Positions 44,913 to 57,409 of a DNA stretch of 64,000 bases are shown piece by piece. Location: positions 62,001-126,000 of the forward strand of contig JAMYHL010000020.1 of assembly GCA_025531455.1 (NCBI GenBank), in the 5' to 3' direction. The notes under the pieces were generated by a model. It was not told where the DNA came from, did not search any database, and saw only the letters and a list, made by a program, of their open reading frames with translations. The position numbers and the translations under genes are program-made. This DNA comes from Apiotrichum sp. Y4204. Taxonomy: Eukaryota > Basidiomycota > Tremellomycetes > Trichosporonales > Trichosporonaceae. Numbering within the stretch: the stretch's first letter is position 1; each line of letters begins with the position of its first letter.

Positions 44913-47900
44913 GAGAGGAGTAAATTGTTGGTGGTAATATTAGTGTGTTCAGTGTGCAGTAGTAAAGTTAGTACGGACGAACGGATCGGATTTCCGTGAT
45001 CGGCCCAGCGCGATCCACCGCAGAACGCTGGCGACTGTAGCGAATGCAATGATGTGTACCAACAAGCTCGAGCTGGCTCGGAATGCGATTGTCTTCGTGA
45101 GCTAAAGAGCGAGGCCCATCGTGGCCAGGCCCATGGAGGCCCCGACGCTCGGATTTACAGGTTTTCTGCAATGCCATGACATACATACCACACCGTTCAC
45201 CTAAACACTTCGCACCTGAGCTTTCGATGGGCAAGTCATCCGCCTCGGACGTGACGTCACGGGACGTTGGCAGGGCCGAGCCAAGGAGCCGGGGCCACGG
45301 CATTACGGAACACGACAGCGAGCAGGCCCCGACCCATTGACAAGCATCATAAGCGGCGTGTGGGGCCGGTGGCGACAGAGTGGACTGGTGTGGACAGGTG
45401 GAAGTAGCGCACAGATTGCCGTGATCGAGAAGCGCGACCGATCGGCCTCGGGGCCTGCGAAGATGTTTTTCTGAAAGCTGCGAAGCTTTATTTGCTTTTG
45501 ATCTTGCTGTTTGTTTACGCTTAATCGCGAGTCGGGAGAAGGGGTCAGGTGCTGAGACTGTCGCTGTCGCTGGGGATGGTGAGGGCACACCATCGGTTCG
45601 TATCGAGCAGTGACATCGTTTGCGGATTTGCGGAGCCAGCGGGCGGTCATGTATCGCTCCTGAGGGTTGTGAACTGCTGTTGTACAACACGCAGTGGATT
45701 CGGGATCATGCTTGATCGCTGCACTCTGCAAACTTGCGCGCTAACTACCAAGACTAACGTGCCTCGGATGCTCCGCCGTCCACCTCAATCGGCGGCCTGG
45801 GCTTGGCGGGGGGAGTGGGATTGTGTCATCATGTCATTGCCCTTGTTGTTTGTTGTTCTTGTGCAACGGCCACGACCTGGTAATGCTCCGTAGGCCGCCG
45901 AATGCAGTGCCTTGGGCAGGTATGAGCGCATAAGCATTTGCGCTAGCACCGAGGCGGACGAACTGATACAGGCGCACAGGCTCAGACACTCGTACACGGA
46001 ATGGACGAGAACATGCCGTTGAAACTCACACTAGGGTACTACGGCGACATGGACGCCAACACGTCAGTCGCGATTCTGTCTCACCCGTCCATCGGTGTTA
46101 TCAACCAGCCTGTCCATCGGTGATATCAGCTCTCACAAGCTCATCTCACCCTGGGGTTCCATCATCGACAGCAAGTTCCAGCACCCATGCCGCAGTTCCA
46201 GCGTAAGGGCAGGGCGTCATTGCTCCACGCTGCGGCGTGGAGCCAAGACCAAGGACCAACAGGATCAGGATCAGGACGAGCTCTCACGCACGAGGTACGG
46301 GGTGATGTGATGCGTTGTTGTGGATGGCTGGCAGCTGGGCAGCTCGGTGAGTGTCGCAAGATGGAGGATCTCGGCACCGTCAGCGACAGGAGCGGCAGGC
46401 GCGGCGGGCGCGGCTGGGGACCGGCGCCACCGGCGGGCTCTACGGCCGTTCGGCCGTGCCCGTGGAGCGCAGCAGGATCGCAGGATCCGGGGCCGCGCGT
46501 GGCAACGCGTTGCTGTAATCATCATCTCTGCGCATCTTGCCGGATCAAGGAGACAACACCGGCCTTGCTTTGCGTTGCGTGAGATTGTTCCGTGTGTGAC
46601 ACCCAATGGCGGAAAAGAGAAAGTACGCTGTGAGAGTGAGATCTGCGGCTCTGACGCGTTTGACACCGCGGTGTAAGGAGATGAGTGTGAGAACGACACG
46701 GGGGGTGGAGCACGCAGGACTTGTGGTGGCAATGACGATGACGACGATGACGCCATCTGTGAGCTTGTTGTGCTGTCGTTGTGCCCGAGCTGCCGATTCC
46801 CGTCCCTGGCGGTCGAGCATCATCGCCGCCGTGGCGCGCGTAGGGTCGGACGGCAACGCGATTCAATGACCGACCTGTGGCCTGTGGAGGGCGATGGGCG
46901 TTGGGGCCCTTCAAAGGCCCTCTGGGTGCCTCGCTGCTGCGTGATGATGGGGAGGGTTGATGCCCCGGTCGTGAGCAGATGATGAGGCAACTCAGGCAAC
47001 CTCGAGCGCGCTGCCCACCGCGGCGTATCTCATCCCAGTCTGATGTTATCCTGATCCTGATCCTGCTTCCGCAGCTAATCCGGTGACGGGCACTGCGCCT
47101 GGGGCAGGTGCTCCAATCGAGATCTGTATGAATGCATGAATGCATCTTGGGCCAGGTGATGACTGTTGATAATGGCCTGGCCGGACCGTCTGTGCTGGTT
47201 GGTGCTGCCGTTGAGAAATTTATCCCCCATATCAAGTGGCCAAGAGACATCATTGTCGAGCGACATCAGCGAACAGCCGCACTCTTTAGTCCAGCCAGCA
47301 TCAAGCATTCAATTCATCTTTCCCCACTCGCAAAGCGCATTCCACATCCACATACCCACATTCTCATCTCATCACATCGCATCTCCAACATCAGCCATCG
47401 ATCCACTCGACATTTGATTGAGTGCATCACTTCGCCATCAGCCGCCACCACCACACACATCACTCGTGTCCCCCGTACGGCGAACGTGTCTCTCCACCGC
47501 ATCGGAAGCGGACGCCAACACGCACCGACCCGGACGCGGCCCACATTTACCGATCGGGCGTCGTCTCTCATACGCCTCCGACTCGACATTAGTCATTCAC
47601 GAACCACAGACACAACGAGCAACCTTTTTTTTAATTCTTTTTTTCGCTCGCTGTATTTTTGTACTCGGCGAGTCACACACACACAGAGCTTGTCACAGTC
47701 TCGCGCCTGTGATCGACGCCACCGAATATTCCCTGCCCTGCGTATCCATCCCATCCGTGCGCGCGCAGATCCAGACCCTCTTGTCAATCCGTCTCGGCCC
47801 GCCCGATTGTGCGATTGACGACTGACTGGCCAACGTCGACGACGTTTCTCCGACAAACAGCCAGTATCGACCACTGAGCATCCATAAACGACTCTGTCGC

Positions 47901-49396
47901 TCTCGTCGCTTGCTCTATCTCGCGCTCTCTATCGCAGACTCCACAACTCCACACATCCATCGTCTGTGACCAATCCCCGAACTGTTCCCACCGCAGCGCT
48001 CTCACCCGCCCGCATTCACACACTCCACGCCGTCGTCAACGCCAACGTGGACCTCTGCTGCACGCCCACGGCCCACCGTCACCAAACCATCTACCGCCTC
48101 GCGACTCGCCGCTCGGGCCCAGATTGCTCCGCACCTTACGCACCTGTCGCGCTTGCTTTACGCCTCCTTTGGTGTCACCTCGTTGCGCACGGCCCGCCTC
48201 TGACGTACCCCCCCTTCGCCTTCCTAAGGCTTGGTTATTCTCCGACTTGCTTCTCGTTAACACGATTTTGTGTGTCGCATCGCATTAGCGACACGCACAA
48301 AATTATCAGCAGCTGCACGCATCGTGCATAGCTCATAGCACAAGGTCCCCCAACGTGATTTGGGCACAGGACCATCCCTTTGTCTACCATCTCTGGTGAG
48401 TCATTGTGATCAGAATCGTGTCTTCTTGTGTGGAGGAAATGTACGGTTCGCCCAGGGGGGGCGTCTGATGCATGAGGGGGAGGGGAGGGGAGCAAGGGGG
48501 AGGAGAGGGTTTTGAACGAGTAATGTGTCATCATTCATCATCGTTGTCCATTATTCATCATCATCCCCACTGTAGTCCTCTGCTCCCCCTTCCGCCCCCT
48601 CTACATCCAGCCGCCTCCGCTCGGCGTCCCATCCTCTGTGGTGAGAAAAGTGTGTGAAAACTGTGTCCCTCGCCGTGTCTCCGTTCCCTCTCCGTCGCGC
48701 GTCCGCGTACTCCTCGTCGCCTTCTCGTTCTTGCTTCCCTTCCTCTCCTCTCCATCTTGTCTTGTCATCGCAAGGGCCTGAACCAAACATCATCATCACA
48801 CGAGGTGTTTGAGCGTGATATCTTCACATGGCAAGTGTTCATCAGTGTCACCCCCACTGCCAGATTCCTCCGGTTTCCTCCCGTCTCCTTTTTCAATCCC
48901 CCTCGCGGATCTCATCAGATACGATCCAACCAACACACTGCGCTGCCGAGGCAGTGATCAGTAACCTGTTATCGCCATCACTCGGCACATTTAACGCCGA
49001 CTCCGTCGCCGTCACTTTCTGTGCGGTGGCCCCGTTGTCCCCTGCGCACTCTTCTCCCTACATGCTCCATTCTTGCCATCGTCATCGTCGTCATCATCGA
49101 TCCAGAGTGTCATCATCCAACCCCACCGCCACCGAGCACCACCCAAGACCCACAGTGTCGAATTCGTAGTACAACCCTCAAAGCCCACTTGACATTGCCT
49201 GTCACTGCTCTGCCCTTTACCCAATCGCAGTGGCCGCACATTCCTCACATTTTCCCCAAGAGACTTGTTGTCCACATTCCATCCCACTCTCTCGCTAGTA
49301 GTCCCAACTGGCGAGTTGCTTGCATTGCTGAAGACTCTTCTTTCTATCACGGATCTCGCCATCGCCTTTAGTACTGTCTTGCCCTGTACTGACATA
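44913..49396. other. Long gene-free region, possibly with a long kinase leader
   Basis: About 4.5 kb without a gene I can support. A palindromic GTGACGTCAC lies at 45251-45260. Short AGGATC-type words form a 16-bp inverted pair (46260-46275 and 47050-47065). From about 47290 to 49390 the plus strand is persistently C/T/A-rich with many short ACC/TCC words, resembling leader or 5'-UTR intron sequence of the downstream kinase gene. A short frame at 46001 (about 40 codons) and another at 48828 (113 codons) begin with ATG but lack family motifs. Confidence 0.45.
46260..47065. repeat. Pair of 16-bp inverted repeats, about 0.8 kb apart
   Basis: CAGGATCAGGATCAGG at 46260-46275 and its exact reverse complement at 47050-47065 bound an 806-bp stretch. 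The repeats are themselves built from AGGATC units, so they may be coincident simple repeats rather than element ends. Confidence 0.5.
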
Positions 49397-52300
49397 AGGC
49401 ATAGAAGGGCCGATTATCCGACCCGTCCGCTATCGACCAACCATTCCGGGCGACACTCCACCAACCCCAGGCGGAGCCGGCTACACGACGAGGACCAACA
49501 CTGCAACACCCTCCACCACCAACATCTCTTCCTGCAAACAGCTCCCAGGTCTTGATCTGTCCGGCACGTACAGCCCAGACTTTGTTTCATCGAGCAGCCC
49601 CTCATTCCGCTCGCCGTCGAGCATTATCCCCCTCTCGGCCTCGCCCATCACCACTTTGGCCAGTTCCGGAAGCTTGGCTTCCCGCAACATTGACTGGATT
49701 AGCAACCCCTCTCACAGCACATCGTCGCCAACAGTCGCGTTCCCCCGCTCTCATACGCATACATTCACAGGCCGGTGCTCGGACACGGCCAAAGACGATA
49801 AGACGACTCGCGCTTTGGTGCCCACGCCCAGCCAGCGCGATTACGATATTGCAGTTCAGCGACTGCAAGACGCACATCTCGACGAGACCATGCTCTCAAG
49901 TTTTAAGCGTACGTACCTGAGCTCCACTTCTTCAATCCATTCTTGGGTTCCTTTCAAACCATGTGCTTTGAGTAGGTGCAGACTTTGCCGGTCCACAGGA
50001 GACTGTCATTCTGAACCACGGTGTTGGATAACCGTTGGGCCGCAGCGAACTGTGCGCATCGCAGAAAGTGGGATGCCGGTGAATTGCTCATGGTTGTACT
50101 TGTACTCGTCGTACATCTGTACCCATCGCGCATCAGACGCGCCGCAGCGTGACGATGGCGGCGTCTCTCATGACTTGCCGAGCGGTAATGCGGCCCATCC
50201 CAACTCCTCACCGCCCTCATCCTCCCTATCCTTGCAGCGAACCCTTGCGCCATCCCCTGCCCTTCTTGGCCAGTCAATGCGTCAAGGGCCTCTGTCATCA
50301 ATTCCGGGTGATGGTGGCCCCGAACCGCGGACCGTTGGTGTTCAGTGGCATATCCATGGGGCACATCATTCGGTGAATGTTGGCAGGTCTGGCCATTCCA
50401 TCCTCACCGACAATCATGGCCGCTGCGGCTGTTACTCGCACACCCCTTTCATGGGCTTCCTTTCCTTTTGTTCATCCTTCGTTCCCACCATTGACCATGA
50501 CAACAGAGATCCTGCGGCATGGCAAACATGCAAATGCGGCCGCGCAGAATCCGCCATCACAGGACACCCATCGGAATCTCAAATCCTCGACAGCACCGCC
50601 GGTCCAGCAGGAGGTAGCGGGTGTTCGCGATCGCGATGCTCAGCCTTCCAATGACAAGCGAAACCAGGCGGCTGCCGCGTCCACGACAAAGACGAAAGAC
50701 TACCGCCAGGAGGCAGAGAGGATCGTAGCCGAGGAGAAGGCCCAGGGCGAGCGCATGCCGTCTTATGAGGTATGTTGACATCGGTGTTCCGTCGCTGACA
50801 GAATACAGGGTCTCGAGGCGTACAAGCTCGTTGAGAAGATGGGCGACGGAGCCTTCTCCAATGTGTACAAGGCGATCGAGAAGGCAACCGGACGCAAAGT
50901 CGCAGTGAAGGTCGTGCGCAAGTACGAATTGAGTTCCAGCCAAGTAAGTTCCGCCACCCCCTGGTTCTATCACCCCCATCGTCAGAGAACACTGACGTTC
51001 CAGAGCGGAAATCGTCATCTTAATCCCAATTTCAAGAAGAGGCCTCGTGTTACAGAGGTTGGTAGTGGTTTTTTCCACTAGATGAGGAGTTCTGAGTGGC
51101 CACCAGTGTTGTTCTGTTTGAATGTCCGCACTTTGATCATCCGGAACCCTCTCTACCCTTTCATCGAACGTCAACTGACCATCACAGCGGGCCAACATCC
51201 TGAAGGAGGTTCAGATTATGCGCGGCATCGATCACCCGAGCATCGTCAAACTCTTGGCCTTCTCTGAAAGCGATGAACACTACTTTTTGGTGCTTGAGCG
51301 TGAGTCATACGGCCCTGCACAAACATGCCGGCCGATGTGCCGATGTGCCGAGGTGGAGCGTATGTCGGTCGCTGACGTCACAGTTATGGAAGGTGGCGAA
51401 CTCTTCCACCAAATAGTCAAACTCACCTACTTTTCGGAGCCATTGTCTAGACATGTCATCCGTCAGGTGGCAGAAGGCATCAGGTACCTGCATGAGGAGC
51501 GCGGAGTGGTACATCGGTAAGTTCTGTTGCGGAGTGGACGGACCTGGAGTGGACCTTGTGAACGACCATCTGACGTCAAGTGACATCAAGCCGGAAAACC
51601 TCCTCTTCGACCCGCTCCCTATTGTCCCGTCCAAGAATCTCGTACGCAGGCCGTATGATGAGGATAAGGAGGACGAGGGTGAATTTGTCCCGGGCGTCGG
51701 TGGCGGAGGGATTGGCCGCGTAAAGATCGCCGACTTTGGGCTCTCTAAGATTGTTTGGGACGAGCAAACGATGACCCCGTGTGGCACCGTAGGATACACT
51801 GCGCCCGAGATTGTCAAGGATGAGCGGTATAGCAAATCAGTCGACATGTGGGCGCTGGGATGTGTATTGTACACGTTGTTGTGTGGCTTCCCTCGTGAGT
51901 GAGATTGTTTGAACTGTTCCTGACATGACCAGCCTTCTACGACGAGAGTATCAATGTTCTCACAGAGAAAGTCGCTCGCGGCTACTACACCTTCCTGAGC
52001 CCATGGTGGGACGACATCTCCGATTCGGCGAAGGACCTCGTATCACATCTGCTTTGCGTCAACCCAGCAGAGCGGTATACTATTGACGAGTTCCTCGAGC
52101 ACCCATGGATGAAGGCCCAGGGTGAGGCGCCTGCTGTACCCGGTGCGGCAGCAGCAAAGCTCTCCAAGCAGCCTCAGGCTCCTCTCGACTCCCCCCTCAT
52201 CGCCTCATTGCGTGCTGGCAACCGCGAGGGTCGCTCCCCTGGTGTCGGCGTCCTCAAGGAGGCGTTCGATATCACATACGCCGTGCACCGCATGGAAGAG

Positions 52301-52714
52301 GAGGGTGCTCGCCGCCGAGCCATGGGTGCGGGCCAGCGCGGTTTCCTCGGCGGCCTGAACGAGGAAGAAGAGGACGACGAGAATCAGCAGATCGAGGCAG
52401 CCAAACGGCGACACGGCGAGGCGGTCGCACGACAGATTGACCAGCACCGTCAGCGGGCGGCGGCCAACAAGGCGGCTGGTGTCAAGGAATCGGTCGTGAC
52501 CCACTATGTTGGGCGAGGTGGTGCCAACCGCCGCGAAGCCGAGGCCGCCTTGTACGATGGCCGCGCTGGACAGCGCGATCGGGGCACGGGAGGAACCGCC
52601 GGCAAGGCGCCGTTTGAGCTCAATCTCGGCAACGCAACCCTGCTCGGTCGCCGTGGCCAGAAGCCGATGGACGTAATGAAGAACTCGATGACCGTCACCA
52701 CGGGCCGTATTTAA
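49397..52714 (+). CDS. Rck2/Srk1-type CaMK-family serine/threonine kinase, 5' end unresolved
   Basis: Kinase exons: 50809-50943, 51188-51299, 51384-51516, 51581-51894, 51933-52714, preceded by 50507-50769 and, in matching phase over a 598-nt intron, an open stretch from about 49397 to 49908. Motifs: GDGAFSNVY glycine loop, AVKVV Lys, VHRDIKPEN catalytic loop, DFGLS and APEIV. An insert of about 40 residues sits between DIKPEN and DFG. The C-terminal tail ends FELNLGNATLLGRR, a typical Rck2/Srk1 tail word. These kinases act under the stress MAP kinase and regulate translation and mitosis. No ATG lies in frame in the 49397-49908 stretch until near its end, so either a further 5' exon exists or translation starts at 50497. 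Confidence 0.85.
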
Positions 52715-53248
52715 CAGCAGTCACTTCACCTAAACAAGCATACTACATTAGGTTTCACCAACCACATTCTGTACACTTGAGATGCTAGAGAGTAATGCCA
52801 GACATGGGTGCTACGAGAGTGGGAACGCGAACGGTGATTACGATCCGTTGAGGCCGTTGACAGGAGATTGGGCCAGGCGCGCTTGGGATTTGTAGGGAGA
52901 GTTTAACTACTGGACCTCCTGCGCAACATCGCTGCTGCTCCAACTGGGCCGCACAGTCCAGCACTACTGGCACCACTGACACAGGTGTGCATGCCCATAA
53001 TATGCTTCATCTCCGTAAGCAGAAATGGGCCTGGCGGGGTCTCCGCAATGCGCATTAGTCGGCCTTCGCCGACACCGCCGGAGGCCGGAGCCGAGATGCA
53101 ATTCCCGAGCAAGTGAGATGCCGCAATGCCGAGGTGATGGGGGGACACGAGCATCTTACATCTTGCGTCAACACTATCGCGGCACGAATATACGACAGTA
53201 AGAGCGGTGACGGAACCGCAGAAATCGAGCAAGCCCATTGACGCGCAG
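52715..53248. other. Intergenic region
   Basis: About 530 bp between the kinase stop and the start I chose for the hydratase-family gene. A short N-terminal exon of the latter could lie here: ATG codons at about 53049 and 53116 exist, but none joins in phase with a good acceptor. Confidence 0.35.
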
Positions 53249-54175
53249 ATGGGCTTCCCCGCACTGCCCGCCAAGGCGGCGTACCTTGTGATCAACAACG
53301 CGGCGAAGCGCAACGCGCTCTCGCTCGCCGTCCTGCGCGACCTGAAATCGCAGCTCGAGAAGCACCTAACCGGCGCCTCTGGACGGCTACTTACTCTCCC
53401 AGCCTTCGACCCCGCGATCCTCGACCGCATGGAAGCCGGCGAGGAGGAGTTTGCGTGGCTGCTGGACGGCGGGGCGTGGCGGGCAGAACGCGCGCACCTT
53501 CCCAACGTCATCGTCCTGCGTTCCGAGGGCCCCGTCTTCTCCTCGGGACACGACCTGAAGGAACTCGCCAAGCTCCCGCACGAAGAAGTGAAAGAGACTT
53601 TTGCGCTATGTGCCGAGCTCATGCGCCTGATTCGTCACTCGCCCGCGCCAGTCGTCGCCCCCATCCAGGGTCTCGCCACCGCCGCCGGGTTTCAGCTCGC
53701 CATGACCGCCGACTACCCCATCACGCTCGCGGACACGCCCTTCCGCCTTCCCGGCGCGTCGATCGGCTTGCCGTGCACGTCGCCCGCAACGGCGGTTTCG
53801 CGCCGCCTCGGCCGCGGGCTCACGTACCGCATGCTCGCGACCGCGGACACTTTCACCGCCGCCGACGTAAATGGCGAGGGAACGATCGACATTGTGCCCG
53901 TCGAGTGGGAGGAGAGCACGCGCGTGAATGAGAAAGCGTTCGAAGCCCGCGTAGAGCAGGTGGTTAAGCAGCTCGCGGAGCAGACGGCCGGGCAGCCGCT
54001 CGCGTTAGGGAAATGGGCGTACTGGACCCAGGTGGGGATCAACGCCCCGGGAGACGGGTATGCCGAGGCGGCGGCGTGGGCTGGACGCGTGATGGCGCTG
54101 CATGCGCGGGCCGAGGACGCGAAGGAGGGCATCGCGGCTTTCTTTGGGAAGCGCAAGCCCGAGTGGAAGACGTAG
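53249..54175 (+). CDS. Enoyl-CoA hydratase/isomerase family protein (ECHDC3-like)
   Basis: A single long exon codes for about 308 aa from the first in-frame ATG. Crotonase-fold signatures are clear: INNAAKRNALSLAVL near the N-terminus, SSGHDLKEL (first oxyanion-hole segment) and APIQGLATAAGFQLAMTADYPI (second segment). After this comes FRLPGASIGLPCTSP. The Glu pair of true hydratases is not evident, so the reaction is uncertain; the closest layout is ECHDC3-type proteins, which are thought mitochondrial. An insert of about 40 residues follows the first strand. The frame stays open upstream to 53207 without ATG, so an upstream exon with a targeting sequence is possible. Confidence 0.85.
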   Translation: MGFPALPAKAAYLVINNAAKRNALSLAVLRDLKSQLEKHLTGASGRLLTLPAFDPAILDRMEAGEEEFAWLLDGGAWRAERAHLPNVIVLRSEGPVFSSGHDLKELAKLPHEEVKETFALCAELMRLIRHSPAPVVAPIQGLATAAGFQLAMTADYPITLADTPFRLPGASIGLPCTSPATAVSRRLGRGLTYRMLATADTFTAADVNGEGTIDIVPVEWEESTRVNEKAFEARVEQVVKQLAEQTAGQPLALGKWAYWTQVGINAPGDGYAEAAAWAGRVMALHARAEDAKEGIAAFFGKRKPEWKT

Positions 54176-55140
54176 GCGGATAGAGTACAGCGCATGTACT
54201 GTAATGTTCAGTGCAGCGTGTCGTGACATGCAGTAGCTTCGTGGCATCCACTGGGTCACTGGGTCATTGACACAATTCTAGGCGAGAGCGACGCCCAACA
54301 CAGACATTCAAGCACTCAAGTCTCAGTGTCACATGGTGAAGGCATCCCCCTGGTCCGTGTGCAGGCAGGTTCGGTCTCGATGAACCTGGCATTGCGCATT
54401 GTAGTCCAGTGGTTTTAGGTCGAGAAAGGCGAGTACAGCTAGCTCGTGTCCTGATGAAATCGCAAGAAGCTACAGCCTGGACCAGCACCACACCGGCAAC
54501 ATGAATCAAAGTATCTCATCATTATCTTATCGGATGCAAGATGCGTATGTCCCGTCGTCTAATTACGCCCAGCCCACCACCTTGTTAGGAAGAACGAGGC
54601 GTACTCAAGACGCGAGAGATTGCTCAAGACACCGTTTCCCCTCCTCGAGATCGTAGATACGGCCCGTGAACGGGTGAGAGACTGCCAAGCGGTAGAGAAA
54701 AAAGCAAAGCGTCGTCGTCTGGTGTGCATGAAGAAGAAGAAGAAAAGGAGCGAGATCGAAATAGTTGTCGCCATCGTACAGCAAACTGCCCGATGCAAGG
54801 TGTGGCATTTGCATATTACATAAACACTGTCAAAGTCTTGCCGTCCTTGCGGGGTTAGCGGAATTTTTCTGTGGTGGCATTCCAGGGATCGATCCAGAGA
54901 TGATGATGATCATGTATGAGAGAGCAGTTGGTGACGAAAGGCATAAACGCGCTTGGCTTGTGTACGGCAAGGTGGAGGTGCTCCATAGGATCCATAGGAC
55001 TTCGGACTGGTTGTTGCAGTCTCACACATTGTTCGTTCACGCCGGGATTGTCGTGTCTATCGGTTAATACACTCTTCCCACATTGACACTCTGTCTTCCT
55101 CTTCTCATCTTCTCAACCCGTTCAGCATTATTCGACAATC
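54176..55140. other. Intergenic region, no gene seen
   Basis: About 1 kb between two plus-strand genes. It holds the 3' UTR of the hydratase-family gene and the DDI1 promoter; the last 60 bases are CT-rich. No other coding or RNA signal is visible. Confidence 0.45.
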
Positions 55141-56671
55141 ATGCGGCTCACTATCATCGCGCCAGAGAACGTGTACGAACATGAAGTCGATCCATCAATG
55201 GAAGTTCGCGATATGAAAGCACTTTTGGAGGCAGAGGTAAGTCCTGTGCCATGATTCAATTACCACAAGGATGAGAGTGAGCTAATGTTAGTCCGGTGTT
55301 CCAGCGGCTTCTCAAAGTCTCTCAACGGATTCTGGAATTGCGCTCACCCTCGACGACAAGAGCCTGGAGAGCTATGGTTTTGCTGGTGAAAGCGCCACGC
55401 TCTTCCTGACATTCCGGTGCGCACTTTGCCATTGACCGTCTGTTGACATTTGCAGCGACGCAAGACCATTGGCTTCGTCATCTCAGCCATCGGATGAGGG
55501 TGTATCGCTCACAAGCGATTCCGATTTCGAAAGAATGCGCCTACAAGCACTTGGTGATCCTCGTCTGATGGGCCAACTCCGTCAGGTGAGATTTCCGCAA
55601 TGATGTGAACTAATAGACAGGCCAACCCAGAGTTTGCGGCTGCCATCCAGGAAGGAGGACCTCGCTTTCGTCAGTTGGTCCGACACCAGCAACAGAATTT
55701 GAGAGAGGCTTCGGAGGAGAAGGAAAGGCAGATTGAGGTGTGTTCAATACCCTTGGTGATTACTGATCCTCAGGCCCTCAACGCTGACCCTTACGACATC
55801 GAGGTGGGTGATATCGAAGTGAGACTTGAAACCAACAGTAGGCCCAAAAGAAAATCGAGGAAGCCATCCGTATGGAGGCCGTTCTCGAGAACATGCATCA
55901 TGCCATGGAGTTTTCTGTGAGTGTAGTGTACCGGCATTCTGAATACCGCTTACTTTTCTTAGCCTGAATCGTTCGGTCATGTCACAATGCTCTACATCAA
56001 CGTCGAGGTTAACGGACATCCGGTGAAAGCCTTCGTGGACTCAGGTGCTCAAACAACAATCAGTAAGCGCCATCTAAATGCTTCTTATTAATTCCTAGTC
56101 TCCCCCGAGTGTGCTGAGGCGTGTGGTATCATGCGGTTGATCGATAAACGATTTGCAGGAGTTGCTCAAGGCGTGGGAACGGCAAACATTCTGGGCCGGA
56201 TTCACTCGGCCCAAATCCGACTCGGCAACCTGTTTTTGCCTGTGGCGTTTTCAGTATTGGAGGGGCAGTCCGTGGATCTTCTGTTCGGGTTGGACATGCT
56301 CAAACGGCATCAGGCGTGTATTGACCTCTCCACAAATACTCTCCGCATTGGAAGTAGTGAGATTCCCTTCCTATCGGAACACGAACTGCCTGCGAATGTG
56401 AGACAGCGCAGCGATGCACTTCCCGCCAATCCTCCTGCGCCTCCTCCTACTCAAGCCCCTGCTCCTGTGCCACGCAGTGGCCCATCGTCATCGACTGCCC
56501 GTAGTGCTCCGGCCCAGGATGCTGCGGCTATAGAAACAGTACGTCTGATGAGATTATGATGATCACTGACGGAAGCTCGTCGGACTTGGAGCGTCTCCAG
56601 AGCAAGCTGCGCAACTGTTGGAGGCTGCTGGCGGTAATGTCGACGTTGCCGCTTCCATGCTCTTTGGGTAG
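55141..56671 (+). CDS. DDI1: DNA-damage-inducible protein 1 (UBL-RVP-UBA proteasome shuttle/protease)
   Basis: Nine exons (55141-55236, 55292-55416, 55456-55585, 55621-55737, 55774-55803, 55842-55916, 55963-56062, 56099-56538, 56576-56671) give 402 aa. A ubiquitin-like N-terminus (about 1-75) is followed by the helical DDI domain ([18 protein letters not shown]). The retroviral-like aspartyl protease domain has its catalytic FVDSGAQTT at about residues 215-223 (Asp217) and [10 protein letters not shown] later. A Pro/Ala linker leads to a C-terminal UBA ([20 protein letters not shown]). Ddi1 brings polyubiquitinated proteins to the proteasome and cleaves some of them. The UBA lies on its own last exon, so it can be missed by single-frame prediction. 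Confidence 0.93.
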
Positions 56672-57409
56672 AAACCCCCCATGGACAATGCCCGTCTGTC
56701 CGCGTTATTCCGGGTTGACTGGTGCCGTACAAACCATGGTGTACATAGATAGCTTACAGTCACGTCAAACTGAAGGTAGTCTCATTTGATGTCAACAAGA
56801 TGATAAGCTCACGGCTATCGGTGATTGGGACGCCTTGTTGACCAATGCGTAAGCTCGTCGTTACGTCTGGGGCTCGTAGGGTTGTTTTCATCTAATTACA
56901 AGCCGGGACCTGCAGACCATTGTCAGCTTTATACTTAATGGCATTTACTGTATACTACTAAACAGACAAATTATCCTCTGGCTGGATAATTGCAGGGAAA
57001 CGATGGAGCTGATCACCGCGATGTGACGAACATTAGTGGCTCTCTACAGCACGGGAAAGAACGGGTACAGTAGCTCGGCAAGCACAGATGGCCCCAAAGA
57101 ACAGGCTAAACGCCGTACACTCGGATTGTACTGTACAGTACCTGATCAGTGTCGGCTGCGCGTTCTCCAATTGTTCCAGTGCTAGAACATCGTGGAGATT
57201 TCTAGGTGGTTCCTCAGACTTCGTGTTTCGTACAAGGGAGCTCAGGAAACATTCAAGTAAGCTGGTAAGCTGCTCAGGTAGCTGTACTGTTTATTATAAT
57301 TAATATAAATCAGATCAACGAAGATATCCAAACGGTCCGTGGCTACAGTGACATCCAAAATGGTAAGAAGAGCAAGCATTGCGGGTTGATACGGTATCAA
57401 TGCCACTTC
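56672..57409. other. Intergenic region between convergent DDI1 and WD-repeat genes
   Basis: About 740 bp between two 3' ends. Composition is less GC-rich than in the genes. No feature beyond probable 3' UTRs is seen. Confidence 0.45.

Noticed and set aside
44968..45690. 240-codon minus-strand open frame downstream of the SNT1-like gene
   Set aside because: Composition is Ser/Pro/Arg mixed without domain pattern or introns, as expected for chance frames in GC-rich DNA.
47966..48331. 121-codon plus-strand open frame in the kinase upstream region
   Set aside because: No ATG context, domain or conserved pattern; the pyrimidine-rich leader-like composition explains the open frame.
51373..51580. 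TGACGTCA words at 51373 and 51571
   Set aside because: Both lie at intron 3' ends of the kinase gene, where CTGAC branch words next to the acceptor create them by chance.
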